From Bacteroidales bacterium UBA714 (GTDB taxonomy: Bacteria > Bacteroidota > Bacteroidia > Bacteroidales > UBA932): DNA of 20,218 nt. Numbering within the stretch: position 1 is the stretch's first letter; each line of letters starts with the position of its first letter. Of this stretch, positions 7,842 to 14,717 are shown one piece after another. The position numbers were made by a program, and so were the translations under genes. Location: the NCBI GenBank assembly GCA_002298075.1, contig DBLW01000077.1:1-20218 (forward strand), written 5' to 3'. The notes beneath the pieces are model-generated. The model searched no databases and had not been told where the DNA came from. It worked only from the letters and a program-made list of their open reading frames with translations.

Positions 7842-8318
7842 ATGAAAAAGATAAAGAATCCCTATATAGGTCTTGAGGAGCAGGGCTACAATTGTTTTGC
7901 ATGCAGTCCTCAGAATCCTTGCGGTCTTAAGATGGAGTTCTATGAGGACGGGGACGACCTTGTCTGCTTCTGGAATGCCTCCGACAATTATCAGGGTTGG
8001 CTGAAGACCCTGCATGGAGGCATTCAGGCCACCCTTATGGATGAAATCGGAGGCTGGATAGTAAACCGCAAACTTCAGACTTCCGGAATGACGGTAAGCC
8101 TTGAAATGAAATACCGCAATCCCGTGCCTACCGGTGACGGCGTGCAGGTGGAGATACGCGGACGCATAAAGGAAGTCAGGCGCAACCTTGCGCTCATTGA
8201 AGCGACCGTAAGCCATGAGGGAAAAGTCTGCTCCAGATGTGAGATGACTTATTTCTGCTTTTCGCAGGAAAAAGCACGCAGCGACTTCTTTTTCTCGGGC
8301 TGCGAGACGGAAGACTGA
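7842..8318 (+). CDS. PaaI-type hotdog thioesterase
   Basis: Small single-domain hotdog protein likely to hydrolyse acyl-CoA thioesters. The PaaI/4HBT signature LHGGIQATLMDEIGGW is at 57-72, with likely active-site His58-Gly-Gly and Asp67. The C-terminal sheet follows, with VSLEMKYRNPVPTGDGVQVE and IEATVSHEGKVCSRCEMTYF. The N-terminus has a CFACSPQNPCGLKM stretch seen in many PaaI-like proteins. Length (158) is typical. It lies 9 bases after prfA and so is probably co-transcribed, but no pathway link to translation is evident. Substrate cannot be predicted. Confidence 0.85.
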   Translation: MKKIKNPYIGLEEQGYNCFACSPQNPCGLKMEFYEDGDDLVCFWNASDNYQGWLKTLHGGIQATLMDEIGGWIVNRKLQTSGMTVSLEMKYRNPVPTGDGVQVEIRGRIKEVRRNLALIEATVSHEGKVCSRCEMTYFCFSQEKARSDFFFSGCETED

Positions 8319-8321
8319 CCT

Positions 8322-8334
8322 GGGCCTTAGGCCC
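8322..8334. terminator. Short GC hairpin between convergent genes
   Basis: GGGCC (8322-8326) and GGCCC (8330-8334) form a 5-bp stem with a TTA loop in the 21 bases between the thioesterase stop and the LytTR gene stop. There is no T-tract, so it is at best a weak bidirectional terminator. Confidence 0.35.
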
Positions 8335-8339
8335 GTACG

Positions 8340-9230
8340 CTATTCTATAGGTTCAAGCAGCGGGCTCTGGTCTGTGAAATGACTCAGTACGGCATCCGTA
8401 TAGGTCTTGGTTACAGGAAGCGGAGGTATGGACTCATTGTCAAGGTCGAGGACATAGCCTTCGCTTTCTTTGTGAAGCAGCCTCACCTTTTTGATGTTCA
8501 CGATATATTTCCTGTTGCATCTTACCAGGTCGCTTCCCTTGAAGCTCTCTTCGACAGTCTTGAGGCGGCACCTTAGCATGTATTGCTTAAGCTCACCCTT
8601 GCTGTCAGTGTACCATACCTTTATATAGTTGTCATCAGACTCTATATAATAGAGGTTCTCCGGGCTGAGTGAAAGTTTCAGCGAGCCGCTGTTGTCAAAC
8701 AGGGTTATCTTCTGCAGGGGTGTGTCTGCCTTTGGGGCCTCGTCCGTCACTATGTTCTCATAGCTCATCAGGCTGATGGTCTTGTTCTTGTCTATTATGG
8801 CAAAATACATCGCCGAGATGATATATGGCACCAGAAGGGCTATGGTTCCGTAGAGGAAGGCCTTCCCGAAGATTTCAGGAGCCAGTGCCTTTTCAGGTGA
8901 AGTGATGTCAACTGTGAGCCATGTGTAGAAGCCGCAGATGGATGCTATTTCCGCAATGCACCATAATACATAGGCCCAGTATGTCATATGGAAATATTTC
9001 TTTGACTTGTACATCAGTACCCGGCTTGCGATGAGCACTCCTATTGCCGCCGAACAGAACAGCAGCGTAAGGACTGACATTAGGGAGTCGCCGAACCCGA
9101 ACCACGCCGTGTCCGAGAACGGTATATAGAGATTGAGGAATACGAGGGCAAACAGTACAGAGAATGTCACTGTGCCGGTAAGCTGATATTTTCCAAGCAG
9201 GTAGCTTGGCAGTTTTGCGTTAAGGGACAT
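8340..9230 (-). CDS. Membrane-anchored LytTR transcriptional regulator
   Basis: Predicted inner-membrane protein with a cytoplasmic DNA-binding domain. Four hydrophobic helices lie at about 17-38, 48-70, 82-104 and 125-147. A linker leads to a LytTR domain at about 175-286, with the typical LYYIESDDNYIKVWY at 193-207 and the LVRCNRKYIVNIKKV block at 235-249. There is no receiver domain or histidine kinase, so this is not a classical two-component response regulator; membrane-LytTR fusions are a known Bacteroidota arrangement whose signals are mostly unknown. It is divergent from fabH with 187 bases between, which makes control of the fab block or of itself plausible but unproven. It ends tail-to-tail with the thioesterase gene. 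Confidence 0.87.
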   Translation of the reverse strand: MSLNAKLPSYLLGKYQLTGTVTFSVLFALVFLNLYIPFSDTAWFGFGDSLMSVLTLLFCSAAIGVLIASRVLMYKSKKYFHMTYWAYVLWCIAEIASICGFYTWLTVDITSPEKALAPEIFGKAFLYGTIALLVPYIISAMYFAIIDKNKTISLMSYENIVTDEAPKADTPLQKITLFDNSGSLKLSLSPENLYYIESDDNYIKVWYTDSKGELKQYMLRCRLKTVEESFKGSDLVRCNRKYIVNIKKVRLLHKESEGYVLDLDNESIPPLPVTKTYTDAVLSHFTDQSPLLEPIE

Positions 9231-9253
9231 CAGTCTTTAAGTTTTAGCGATTG

Positions 9254-9284
9254 CAAATGTAGGAAATTTTGCCACAAATACCAA
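9254..9284 (-). promoter_or_regulatory. Promoter of the LytTR gene
   Basis: On the minus strand TACATTTG (9261-9254) is a full TAnnTTTG match. TTG (9284-9282) lies exactly 20 bases upstream, a three-of-four -33 match. The start codon is about 24 bases downstream. Confidence 0.55.
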
Positions 9285-9346
9285 GAACTCGCCACGTAAG
9301 CATGGCTTGGATGTGTTTTCCGCCAATTAAAGTCATCCCTCGCCAC
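9271..9346. repeat. Four GCCAC/GCCAA motifs with 20-31-20 base spacing
   Basis: GCCAC starts at 9271, 9291 and 9342, and GCCAA at 9322. Start-to-start distances are 20, 31 and 20 bases, i.e. two pairs of direct repeats about two helical turns apart within each pair. Two copies extend to the 8-mer CTCGCCAC (9288-9295 and 9339-9346). The first copy lies between the -33 and -7 of the LytTR promoter, the second just upstream of that -33, and the fourth ends 5 bases before the fabH -33. LytTR proteins usually bind paired direct repeats about two turns apart, so these are candidate operators; five-base motifs can also recur by chance. Confidence 0.4.
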
Positions 9347-9351
9347 ATTGA

Positions 9352-9383
9352 TTTGAGGATGACTGCGCGCCAGAGTAATTTTG
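9352..9383 (+). promoter_or_regulatory. Promoter of the fab block
   Basis: TTTG (9352-9355), a 20-base spacer and TAATTTTG (9376-9383) match the Bacteroidota consensus TTTG-N19-21-TAnnTTTG in full. This is the best promoter in the window. Transcription should start near 9390, about 28 bases before fabH. Confidence 0.75.
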
Positions 9384-9417
9384 CATCCTTGACGAGTAAA
9401 CAAATAAGAAGAATAAA

Positions 9418-10365
9418 ATGAAAATTGCAGGAACGGGAAGTGTCCTTCCCAAAAAAGTTGTCACGAATGACATGCTGTCTGAGTTTCTCGAGACCAGCGA
9501 TGAATGGATAACCACCAGGACCGGAGTCAAAAGCAGGCACGTCATTTCTGACGAAAAGCTCGAAGACATGGCTATAGAGGCAGCCAACAAGGCTCTTGAA
9601 AATGCCGGCATGACAGCTGCCGAACTTGACTTCATAATCTGCTCGAATGTCGTCAACGAATACATCACCCCGCAGTTGAGCTGCATCATCCAGGGCGGCA
9701 TCGGTGCCACATGTCCTTGCATAGACATAAATTGTGCATGTGCAGGATTCATTTTCGCACTTGACGTGGCTGAGTCCCACTATAAGGCCGGCAAAGTGAA
9801 GAATGTTCTCATCGTATGTGCTGAGGAGCCTACAAGGATGACGGACTGGACTGACAGAAGGACATGTGTCCTGTTCGGTGACGGGGCCGGTGCGGCAGTG
9901 CTTACTCCGGGAGACAATATAAAGGATGTGAAACTTTCTTCGGCCAGCGCGACTGACAAGCTTTGGCAGTACCGCACTCTCCAGCCTACGCCTTATGTCA
10001 ATAAGGAAGAGATCGACGTGCCTCTCCAGATGAAGGGACAGGATGTGTTCAAGTTTGCTGTAAAAGCTGCGAGCAAAGACATCTCGAGGGCTCTTGAAGC
10101 AAGCGGCGTGAGCACGGATGAGGTTGACCATTACCTGCTTCACCAGGCGAACATCAGGATAATCGACACAATCAGGCATTTCCTTGGACAGCCTGAGGAA
10201 AAATTCCCGGTCAATATACATGACCATGGCAATTCATCAAGTTCATGCTGTCCGATTCTTCTTGACGAATGCAACAGGAAGGGCCTTTTCAAAGAGGGCG
10301 ACAAGATTGTGTTGAGCGCCTTCGGTGCAGGTTTCGTTTCCGGTGCGGCTGTCCTTGAGTGGTAG
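9418..10365 (+). CDS. fabH: Beta-ketoacyl-ACP synthase III (FabH)
   Basis: Starts fatty-acid chains by condensing a short acyl-CoA with malonyl-ACP. The family opening TSDEWITTRTGVKSRH is at 26-41. The catalytic triad is Cys108 in NCACAGF, His242 in LHQANIRI and Asn272 in DHGNSSSS. The C-terminal AFGAGFVSGAAVLEW is normal. At 315 residues it is slightly shorter than many Bacteroidota FabH proteins (about 330) and reads closer to Firmicutes versions. Odd feature: after the catalytic Asn the segment SSSSCCP replaces the usual TSAAS-type loop. It leads the fab block, driven by the consensus promoter upstream; fabK follows after 66 bases. Confidence 0.93.
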   Translation: MKIAGTGSVLPKKVVTNDMLSEFLETSDEWITTRTGVKSRHVISDEKLEDMAIEAANKALENAGMTAAELDFIICSNVVNEYITPQLSCIIQGGIGATCPCIDINCACAGFIFALDVAESHYKAGKVKNVLIVCAEEPTRMTDWTDRRTCVLFGDGAGAAVLTPGDNIKDVKLSSASATDKLWQYRTLQPTPYVNKEEIDVPLQMKGQDVFKFAVKAASKDISRALEASGVSTDEVDHYLLHQANIRIIDTIRHFLGQPEEKFPVNIHDHGNSSSSCCPILLDECNRKGLFKEGDKIVLSAFGAGFVSGAAVLEW

Positions 10366-10393
10366 GCTGCCCATACGTTTCGGGAAAAACAAT

Positions 10394-10401
10394 TATATTT
10401 G
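10394..10401 (+). promoter_or_regulatory. -7 element between fabH and fabK
   Basis: TATATTTG matches TAnnTTTG in the 66-base gap, 31 bases before the fabK ATG. No TTTG is seen at 19-21 bases upstream, so it may be an internal promoter that lets fabK-fabF-fabZ be expressed apart from fabH. Confidence 0.4.
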
Positions 10402-10431
10402 CAGTTTTACGAATAAGAAAAATATTTTATT

Positions 10432-11376
10432 ATGATTAAAAGCAGAATTTGTGACATGCTCGGAATACAGTATCCGGTATTCCAGGGCGGAATGGCTTGG
10501 ATAGCAGACGCTTCTCTTGCTGCTGCGGTTTCAAATGCCGGCGGTCTCGGACTGATATCTTCAGTCAATGCCGGAACTGAAGTGGTCAGGAATGAGGTGA
10601 GAAAATGCAAGGAGCTTACTGACAAGCCTTTCGGAGTCAATATCATGCTTCAGGCACCTAACGCCGCCGAGATTGCCGCAATGGTTGTCGAGGAAGGCGT
10701 AAAGATACTTACGACCGGTGCAGGTTCTCCGGCACAGTACATGGAGATGTGGAAGGCTGCGGGAATAAAGGTCATTCCGGTGGTAGCTTCAGTCGCTCTC
10801 GCGCTCAAGATGCAGTCTGCCGGTGCTGATGCCGTTGTGGCTGAGGGTGCCGAGTCAGGCGGACACGTCGGAGAACTCCATACTATGGCTCTCGTTCCTC
10901 AGATTGTAGATGCTCTCGACATTCCGGTGGTGGCTGCAGGAGGTATATGTGACGGACGCGGTGCTGCCGCAGCATTCATGCTCGGTGCCGATGCCATCCA
11001 GGTGGGAACGCGTTTCCTTGCCGCAGAGGAGTGCACTGCACACAATGTATATAAGGAGAAGATTCTCAAGGCGACTGACATTTCTACAATCGTGACCGGA
11101 AAGACCCTCGGTCATCCTGTACGTTCACTCAAGACTCCGTTCTCAAAGTCTTTCGCAAAGATGGAGGCAGACCCTTCTGTCACTCCTGAAGAAATCCTTG
11201 CTTTCGGTACCGGAGCGCTTAGGAAGGCCGTGAAGGAAGGTGATCTTAACGGAAGCTACATGGCCGGAGAATGTGCCGGTATGGTGAAGAAGATAGAGCC
11301 TGCAAAGGCTATTGTTGAAGACCTTATCCTCGGAGCCGAGAAGGTGATGGCCGAAAAGGCCGCCGCCCTCGCATAA
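10432..11376 (+). CDS. fabK: Enoyl-ACP reductase II, FMN-dependent (FabK)
   Basis: TIM-barrel flavoprotein of the nitronate monooxygenase superfamily that reduces trans-2-enoyl-ACP in the last step of each elongation cycle. It begins with the family pattern LGIQYPVFQGGMAWIA at 10-25. SNAGGLGLI is at 34-42. The EGAESGGHVG block at 138-147 carries His145, aligned with the catalytic His of FabK, and the phosphate-binding AAGGICDGRGAAAAFMLGA and QVGTRFL follow. Length (314) is typical. Its place between fabH and fabF favours FabK over a nitronate monooxygenase. FabK is triclosan-insensitive as a family and is less common in Bacteroidota than FabI. Confidence 0.9.
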   Translation: MIKSRICDMLGIQYPVFQGGMAWIADASLAAAVSNAGGLGLISSVNAGTEVVRNEVRKCKELTDKPFGVNIMLQAPNAAEIAAMVVEEGVKILTTGAGSPAQYMEMWKAAGIKVIPVVASVALALKMQSAGADAVVAEGAESGGHVGELHTMALVPQIVDALDIPVVAAGGICDGRGAAAAFMLGADAIQVGTRFLAAEECTAHNVYKEKILKATDISTIVTGKTLGHPVRSLKTPFSKSFAKMEADPSVTPEEILAFGTGALRKAVKEGDLNGSYMAGECAGMVKKIEPAKAIVEDLILGAEKVMAEKAAALA

Positions 11377-11406
11377 TCGGAACATTTAACTTAAAACGTA
11401 ATATAT

Positions 11407-12660
11407 ATGAACAGAAGAGTAGTAGTGACAGGAACCGGAGTCGTGTCTCCTGTCGGAAACAATACGGAGACATTCTGGAAGAATCTTCTTGAAGGAGTCT
11501 GCGGCATCGATTTCATCACGGCTTTCCCTACTGACGACCTTCCTGTCAAGATTGCCGGTGAGGTAAAGGACTTTTCTCCTGCTGACTATGAGATAGAGCC
11601 TCCTTTTGCCCGCAAACAGGACAAGTTTACCGTTTATGCCGTGGCTGCTGCCTGGCAGGCGATGAAAGAGTCCGGACTTGTGGCTGCTGAGGAAGGCGGC
11701 AACATTGACCCGTTCCGTCTTGGCGTATATGTGGGTTCCGGAATCGGAGGCTTCAATACCCAGGTAAGGGAGACCGTAAAGCTCATCAATGAGGGCGCAA
11801 AGTGGGTTTCTCCGCTTTTCATACCTACCATGATATCCAATATTGCTGCAGGAAATATCGCCATACGCAACAATGCATGCGGACCATGTCTTCCTGTAGT
11901 TACTGCCTGCGCGACTTCTACGCACACAATCGGTGAGGCTTTCCGTGCAATCAGGCATGGATATGCTGACGCCATCATCGCAGGAGGCTCTGAGGCTGCC
12001 ATCATTCCTCTGGGAATCGCAGGCTTTGCAAATGCAAAGGCGCTTTCAAGGGCTGAGGATCCTAAATACGCATCGCTTCCGTTCAACAAGAACCGTGGCG
12101 GATTCGTAATGGCAGAGGGAGCAGCAATGCTTGTGCTTGAGGAGTATGAGCATGCAGTGGCACGTGGAGCAGAAATTATAGCTGAGGTTTGCGGATACGG
12201 AAACACCTGTGATGCGCACCATGTGACTGCACCTCGTCCTGACGGAAAGACACAGTCAGCTGCCATCAGAATGGCGCTTGATGAGGCCGGATATACTTCA
12301 GACGATGTGCTTTACATCAATGCTCACGGAACAGGCACTTCCCTCAATGACACTTCTGAGACTGCTGCTTTCAAACTCGCTCTCGGAGAGGATGCATACA
12401 AGGCGCATATCAGCTCAACAAAGGGAACCACAGGACACATGCTCGGAGCGGCCGGCGGTGTCGAGGCCGTAGCCACTGTGCTTGCGCTGAAGAATGGTGT
12501 CGTTCCTCCTACAATCAATCTTGACGAGGCTGACCCTGAGTGCGACCTCAACTATACGCCGAACAAGCCTGTGAAGGCCGAGCTTACAATCGGAATCTCC
12601 GATTCACTCGGATTCGGCGGACACAACGGATGCGTGGCATTCCGCAAATATAACGGCTGA
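11407..12660 (+). CDS. fabF: Beta-ketoacyl-ACP synthase II (FabF)
   Basis: Elongating condensing enzyme that joins acyl-ACP to malonyl-ACP. The Cys-His-His triad is Cys168 in TACATSTHTIGEA, His307 in NAHGTGTSLND and His344 in KGTTGHMLGAAGG, with the supporting Lys339. The opening RRVVVTGTGVVSPVGN and the closing DSLGFGGHNGCVAFRKY are standard. Length 417 is normal and argues against a chain-length factor or polyketide role, as does the intact active-site Cys. It follows fabK by 30 bases and precedes fabZ by 50, so one transcript is likely. No acpP is adjacent, unlike the common acpP-fabF arrangement. Confidence 0.95.
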   Translation: MNRRVVVTGTGVVSPVGNNTETFWKNLLEGVCGIDFITAFPTDDLPVKIAGEVKDFSPADYEIEPPFARKQDKFTVYAVAAAWQAMKESGLVAAEEGGNIDPFRLGVYVGSGIGGFNTQVRETVKLINEGAKWVSPLFIPTMISNIAAGNIAIRNNACGPCLPVVTACATSTHTIGEAFRAIRHGYADAIIAGGSEAAIIPLGIAGFANAKALSRAEDPKYASLPFNKNRGGFVMAEGAAMLVLEEYEHAVARGAEIIAEVCGYGNTCDAHHVTAPRPDGKTQSAAIRMALDEAGYTSDDVLYINAHGTGTSLNDTSETAAFKLALGEDAYKAHISSTKGTTGHMLGAAGGVEAVATVLALKNGVVPPTINLDEADPECDLNYTPNKPVKAELTIGISDSLGFGGHNGCVAFRKYNG

Positions 12661-12710
12661 CCTGACAGGGCGGCTTCTGATGTACTTTAACTGATATTTG
12701 CACACATATT

Positions 12711-13130
12711 ATGGATAGAGAAGAATTGAAACATTATCTTCCTCATCGCGAGCCGATGCTGCTTGTGGATGAGATTGATATTGACGAAGCAGGAGTCTGC
12801 CATGCGAAGTACCGCATCCGCGAGGATGAGTTCTTCTGCAGGGGACATTTCCCAGGCAATCCTATAGTGCCGGGGGTAATCCAATGCGAGATTATGGCGC
12901 AGAGTTGCGCATTGCTTGTCAAGGATGAGATTCAGGGCAAGACTACCCTGTACAGCGGAATTGACAATGTGCGCTTCAAGAATGTGATACGTCCGGGTGA
13001 TCTTTGTGAGATTACTGCGAAGCTTACTGCACGCAGGGGCATGCTGTTCTTTTGCGAGGCTTCTGTGTCTGTAGCAGGCAAGCTGTGCTGCAAAGGCAAC
13101 CTTTCATTCGCATTGGTTGATAACGCTTGA
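12711..13130 (+). CDS. fabZ: 3-hydroxyacyl-ACP dehydratase FabZ (stand-alone)
   Basis: Hotdog-fold dehydratase forming trans-2-enoyl-ACP. The opening LPHREPMLLVDEI at 10-22 and the active-site block GHFPGNPIVPGVIQCEIMAQ at 45-64 supply likely catalytic His46 and Glu60. Length 139 is that of a single FabZ domain. In most Bacteroidota FabZ is the C-terminal half of an LpxC-FabZ fusion of about 460 residues, so a free-standing copy is notable. FabA is less likely, given the FabZ-type active-site block and shorter length. It ends the fab block and is followed by a strong bidirectional terminator. Confidence 0.92.
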   Translation: MDREELKHYLPHREPMLLVDEIDIDEAGVCHAKYRIREDEFFCRGHFPGNPIVPGVIQCEIMAQSCALLVKDEIQGKTTLYSGIDNVRFKNVIRPGDLCEITAKLTARRGMLFFCEASVSVAGKLCCKGNLSFALVDNA

Positions 13131-13167
13131 TGATCGGCGTCCGGCTCTCCGGATTTCGTTTCATAGC

Positions 13168-13209
13168 AAAAAAGCGGGGCCGAATTTTTATTCAGGTCCC
13201 GTTTTTTTT
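13168..13209. terminator. Strong bidirectional intrinsic terminator after fabZ
   Basis: CGGGGCC (13175-13181) pairs with GGTCCCG (13195-13201) through one G-U pair. GAAT (13182-13185) pairs with ATTC (13190-13193) below a TTTT loop, with a single bulged A at 13194. Eight T residues follow on the plus strand (13202-13209), and the six A residues at 13168-13173 give a T-tract on the minus strand. It therefore serves both fabZ and the opposing DUF4293 gene. Confidence 0.88.
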
Positions 13210-13211
13210 GC

Positions 13212-13643
13212 TTATTTCTGTAAAGATTTTTTCTTTCTTATCCTGCTGTGTGCCTGGACCATCATCTCGTCCAGCATGATGTTCTTCGCTGCCATTACGT
13301 CAAGTATCGCCGCCACAAGAGGGAAGGCCGCAGTGAATGAAAACACCATTTCGTTCCTGTGGCTTATGACGTCAGCTGCAAGCCAAACCTGGAATCCTGT
13401 GAGTATCAGTGCCGCTATTACGCAGACTCTCATTTGCAGAAACCTTATCCTGGTGCTTGCCAATGCCCCGACATGGGCAGTGAATGCCATTATTGTCAGC
13501 AGCAGGAACGGTAGCTTTTCATGATATCCGATTGTCACTTCTGACCCTTCCGGCCCGATTATGGTCGCCATATTGCAGAAAAAAAGCGAGCCGACAAGTG
13601 CAGCCGCTATTGCGAGGTATAAAATCTGTATCCTTTGCCACAT
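13212..13643 (-). CDS. DUF4293 family membrane protein
   Basis: Small integral membrane protein of unknown function. It begins MWQRIQILYLAIAAALVGSL, the recurring start of the Bacteroidota DUF4293 family. Four hydrophobic helices are visible at about 6-27, 46-63, 71-91 and 100-119, followed by a basic C-terminus (SRIRKKKSLQK) that should stay in the cytoplasm. Length (143) fits the family. It is a single-gene unit; its stop lies just beyond the shared terminator with fabZ, and its start faces the phosphorylase gene across 99 bases. No function can be inferred from the context. Confidence 0.82.
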   Translation of the reverse strand: MWQRIQILYLAIAAALVGSLFFCNMATIIGPEGSEVTIGYHEKLPFLLLTIMAFTAHVGALASTRIRFLQMRVCVIAALILTGFQVWLAADVISHRNEMVFSFTAAFPLVAAILDVMAAKNIMLDEMMVQAHSRIRKKKSLQK

Positions 13644-13667
13644 GATTGCGATAATTCAAATGCAGGG

Positions 13668-13675
13668 CAAAAATA
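13668..13675 (-). promoter_or_regulatory. -7 element for the DUF4293 gene
   Basis: The plus strand reads CAAAAATA, i.e. TATTTTTG on the minus strand, matching TAnnTTTG 24 bases before the start codon. No -33 box is found at the usual distance. Confidence 0.4.
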
Positions 13676-13696
13676 GGAAAATTCATAGATAAAAGC

Positions 13697-13704
13697 TATA
13701 TTTG
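13697..13704 (+). promoter_or_regulatory. -7 element for the phosphorylase gene
   Basis: TATATTTG matches TAnnTTTG 38 bases before the ATG at 13743. A second near-match, TAACTTTA at 13722-13729, is closer to the gene. Neither has a -33 box at 19-21 bases. Confidence 0.4.
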
Positions 13705-13742
13705 GACAATTATTGCAGCATGTAACTTTAAATTGAAAAATT

Positions 13743-14612
13743 ATGAGAATAGCAGAATCAGAATTGATAATCAATGAGGACGGTTCAGTATTCCATCTTC
13801 ATCTCAGGCCTGAGGAGCTTGCGGAGAATGTGATATTGGTCGGTGATCCCGGCAGGGTTGACATGGTAGGGGAGTATCTCGAAGAAAAGGAGTTCCGCCA
13901 CCAGTCCCGTGAATTCGTATCCATAACGGGAAAATACAAGGGCGTAAGGATAACCGTGCTTTCGACAGGTATCGGAACGGACAATATCGACATAGTGATG
14001 AACGAGCTTGACGCTCTTGTCAACATTGACTTCACGACCCGTGAGCCTAAGGCGCAGAAGCGTTCGCTCAACATAATCCGCATCGGAACTTCCGGCGCGA
14101 TACAGCCTGACATCCCGCTCGGCTCGTTCGTTTTCTCGCATATATCGGTGGGATGCGACGGCCTTCTCAACTGGTATGCTGACCGTGACAAGATAGCCAT
14201 GACTGACATCGAGGAGGCTTTCAAGAAGCATACGGGATGGAACAGCCATCTTCCGGACCCTTATTTTGTCAGGGCCGGCAAAGGCATGAGCGAGAAGTTC
14301 ATGGATTGTACAGTAAAAGGCATGACCATTGCCGCATCAGGATTCTATGGCCCTCAGGGGCGCGTCCTCAGGATGCCTTTGGCAATGCCTGACATGCTTG
14401 ACACATTTGAATCGTTCAGGTTCGGTGACGAGCGCGTGACCAATTTCGAGATGGAAGGATCTGCCATAGCCGGCATAGCAGCGCATCTGGGACACAATGC
14501 AGGTACTGTATGCTGCATAATAGCCAACCGTCACCTTAAGAGCAGCAATCCGGACTATAAGGCACAGGTGCGCAGACTGGTGGAACTTGTGCTTGACAAG
14601 CTTGCCGAGTAG
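13743..14612 (+). CDS. Uridine phosphorylase-type nucleoside phosphorylase
   Basis: Cytoplasmic salvage enzyme of the NP-I family that splits a nucleoside with phosphate to give base and (deoxy)ribose-1-phosphate. Family marks are the phosphate-binding VGDPGRVD at 33-40, STGIGTDN at 74-81, RIGTSGAIQPDIPLGSFV at 113-130, and the ribose-binding NFEMEGSAIAG at 234-244, whose EME matches the uridine phosphorylase subgroup. Length (289) is longer than E. coli Udp (253) but common for Bacteroidota homologues. Uridine is the most likely substrate, and a purine nucleoside cannot be excluded. It is a single-gene unit ending in a terminator hairpin. Confidence 0.88.
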   Translation: MRIAESELIINEDGSVFHLHLRPEELAENVILVGDPGRVDMVGEYLEEKEFRHQSREFVSITGKYKGVRITVLSTGIGTDNIDIVMNELDALVNIDFTTREPKAQKRSLNIIRIGTSGAIQPDIPLGSFVFSHISVGCDGLLNWYADRDKIAMTDIEEAFKKHTGWNSHLPDPYFVRAGKGMSEKFMDCTVKGMTIAASGFYGPQGRVLRMPLAMPDMLDTFESFRFGDERVTNFEMEGSAIAGIAAHLGHNAGTVCCIIANRHLKSSNPDYKAQVRRLVELVLDKLAE

Positions 14613-14641
14613 GGCTTGTTGTCCATTTTATTGAATGAATG

Positions 14642-14681
14642 ATCCCCGGAAGATTTTGCGTCAATGCATTCTTCCGGGGAT
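14642..14681. terminator. Terminator hairpin between convergent genes
   Basis: A perfect 12-bp stem forms between 14642-14653 (ATCCCCGGAAGA) and 14670-14681, with a 16-base loop. The plus-strand tail TTGTTGTTG is only moderately T-rich. It lies between the phosphorylase stop (14612) and the opposing hydrolase stop (14718), so it probably serves both strands. Confidence 0.75.
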
Positions 14682-14717
14682 TGTTGTTGCCGGCTCTGCG
14701 CCAGAGGCATTGCCTGC

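Noticed and set aside
9244..10227. Long open frame of 327 codons on the minus strand
   Set aside because: It lies almost wholly antisense to fabH, whose catalytic motifs are intact. The translation is Cys/Arg/His-rich with no domain, a typical shadow frame.
10432..11376. Nitronate monooxygenase instead of FabK
   Set aside because: Both belong to one superfamily, but the ESGGH block and the position between fabH and fabF favour FabK.
11634..12266. Minus-strand open frame of 210 codons, Ala/Pro/Ser-rich
   Set aside because: It is antisense to fabF with intact triad; its composition is typical of a shadow frame.
12688..12700. Possible promoter element before fabZ (GATATTTG)
   Set aside because: It misses the TA of TAnnTTTG and has no -33; fabZ is more simply read from the upstream fab transcript.
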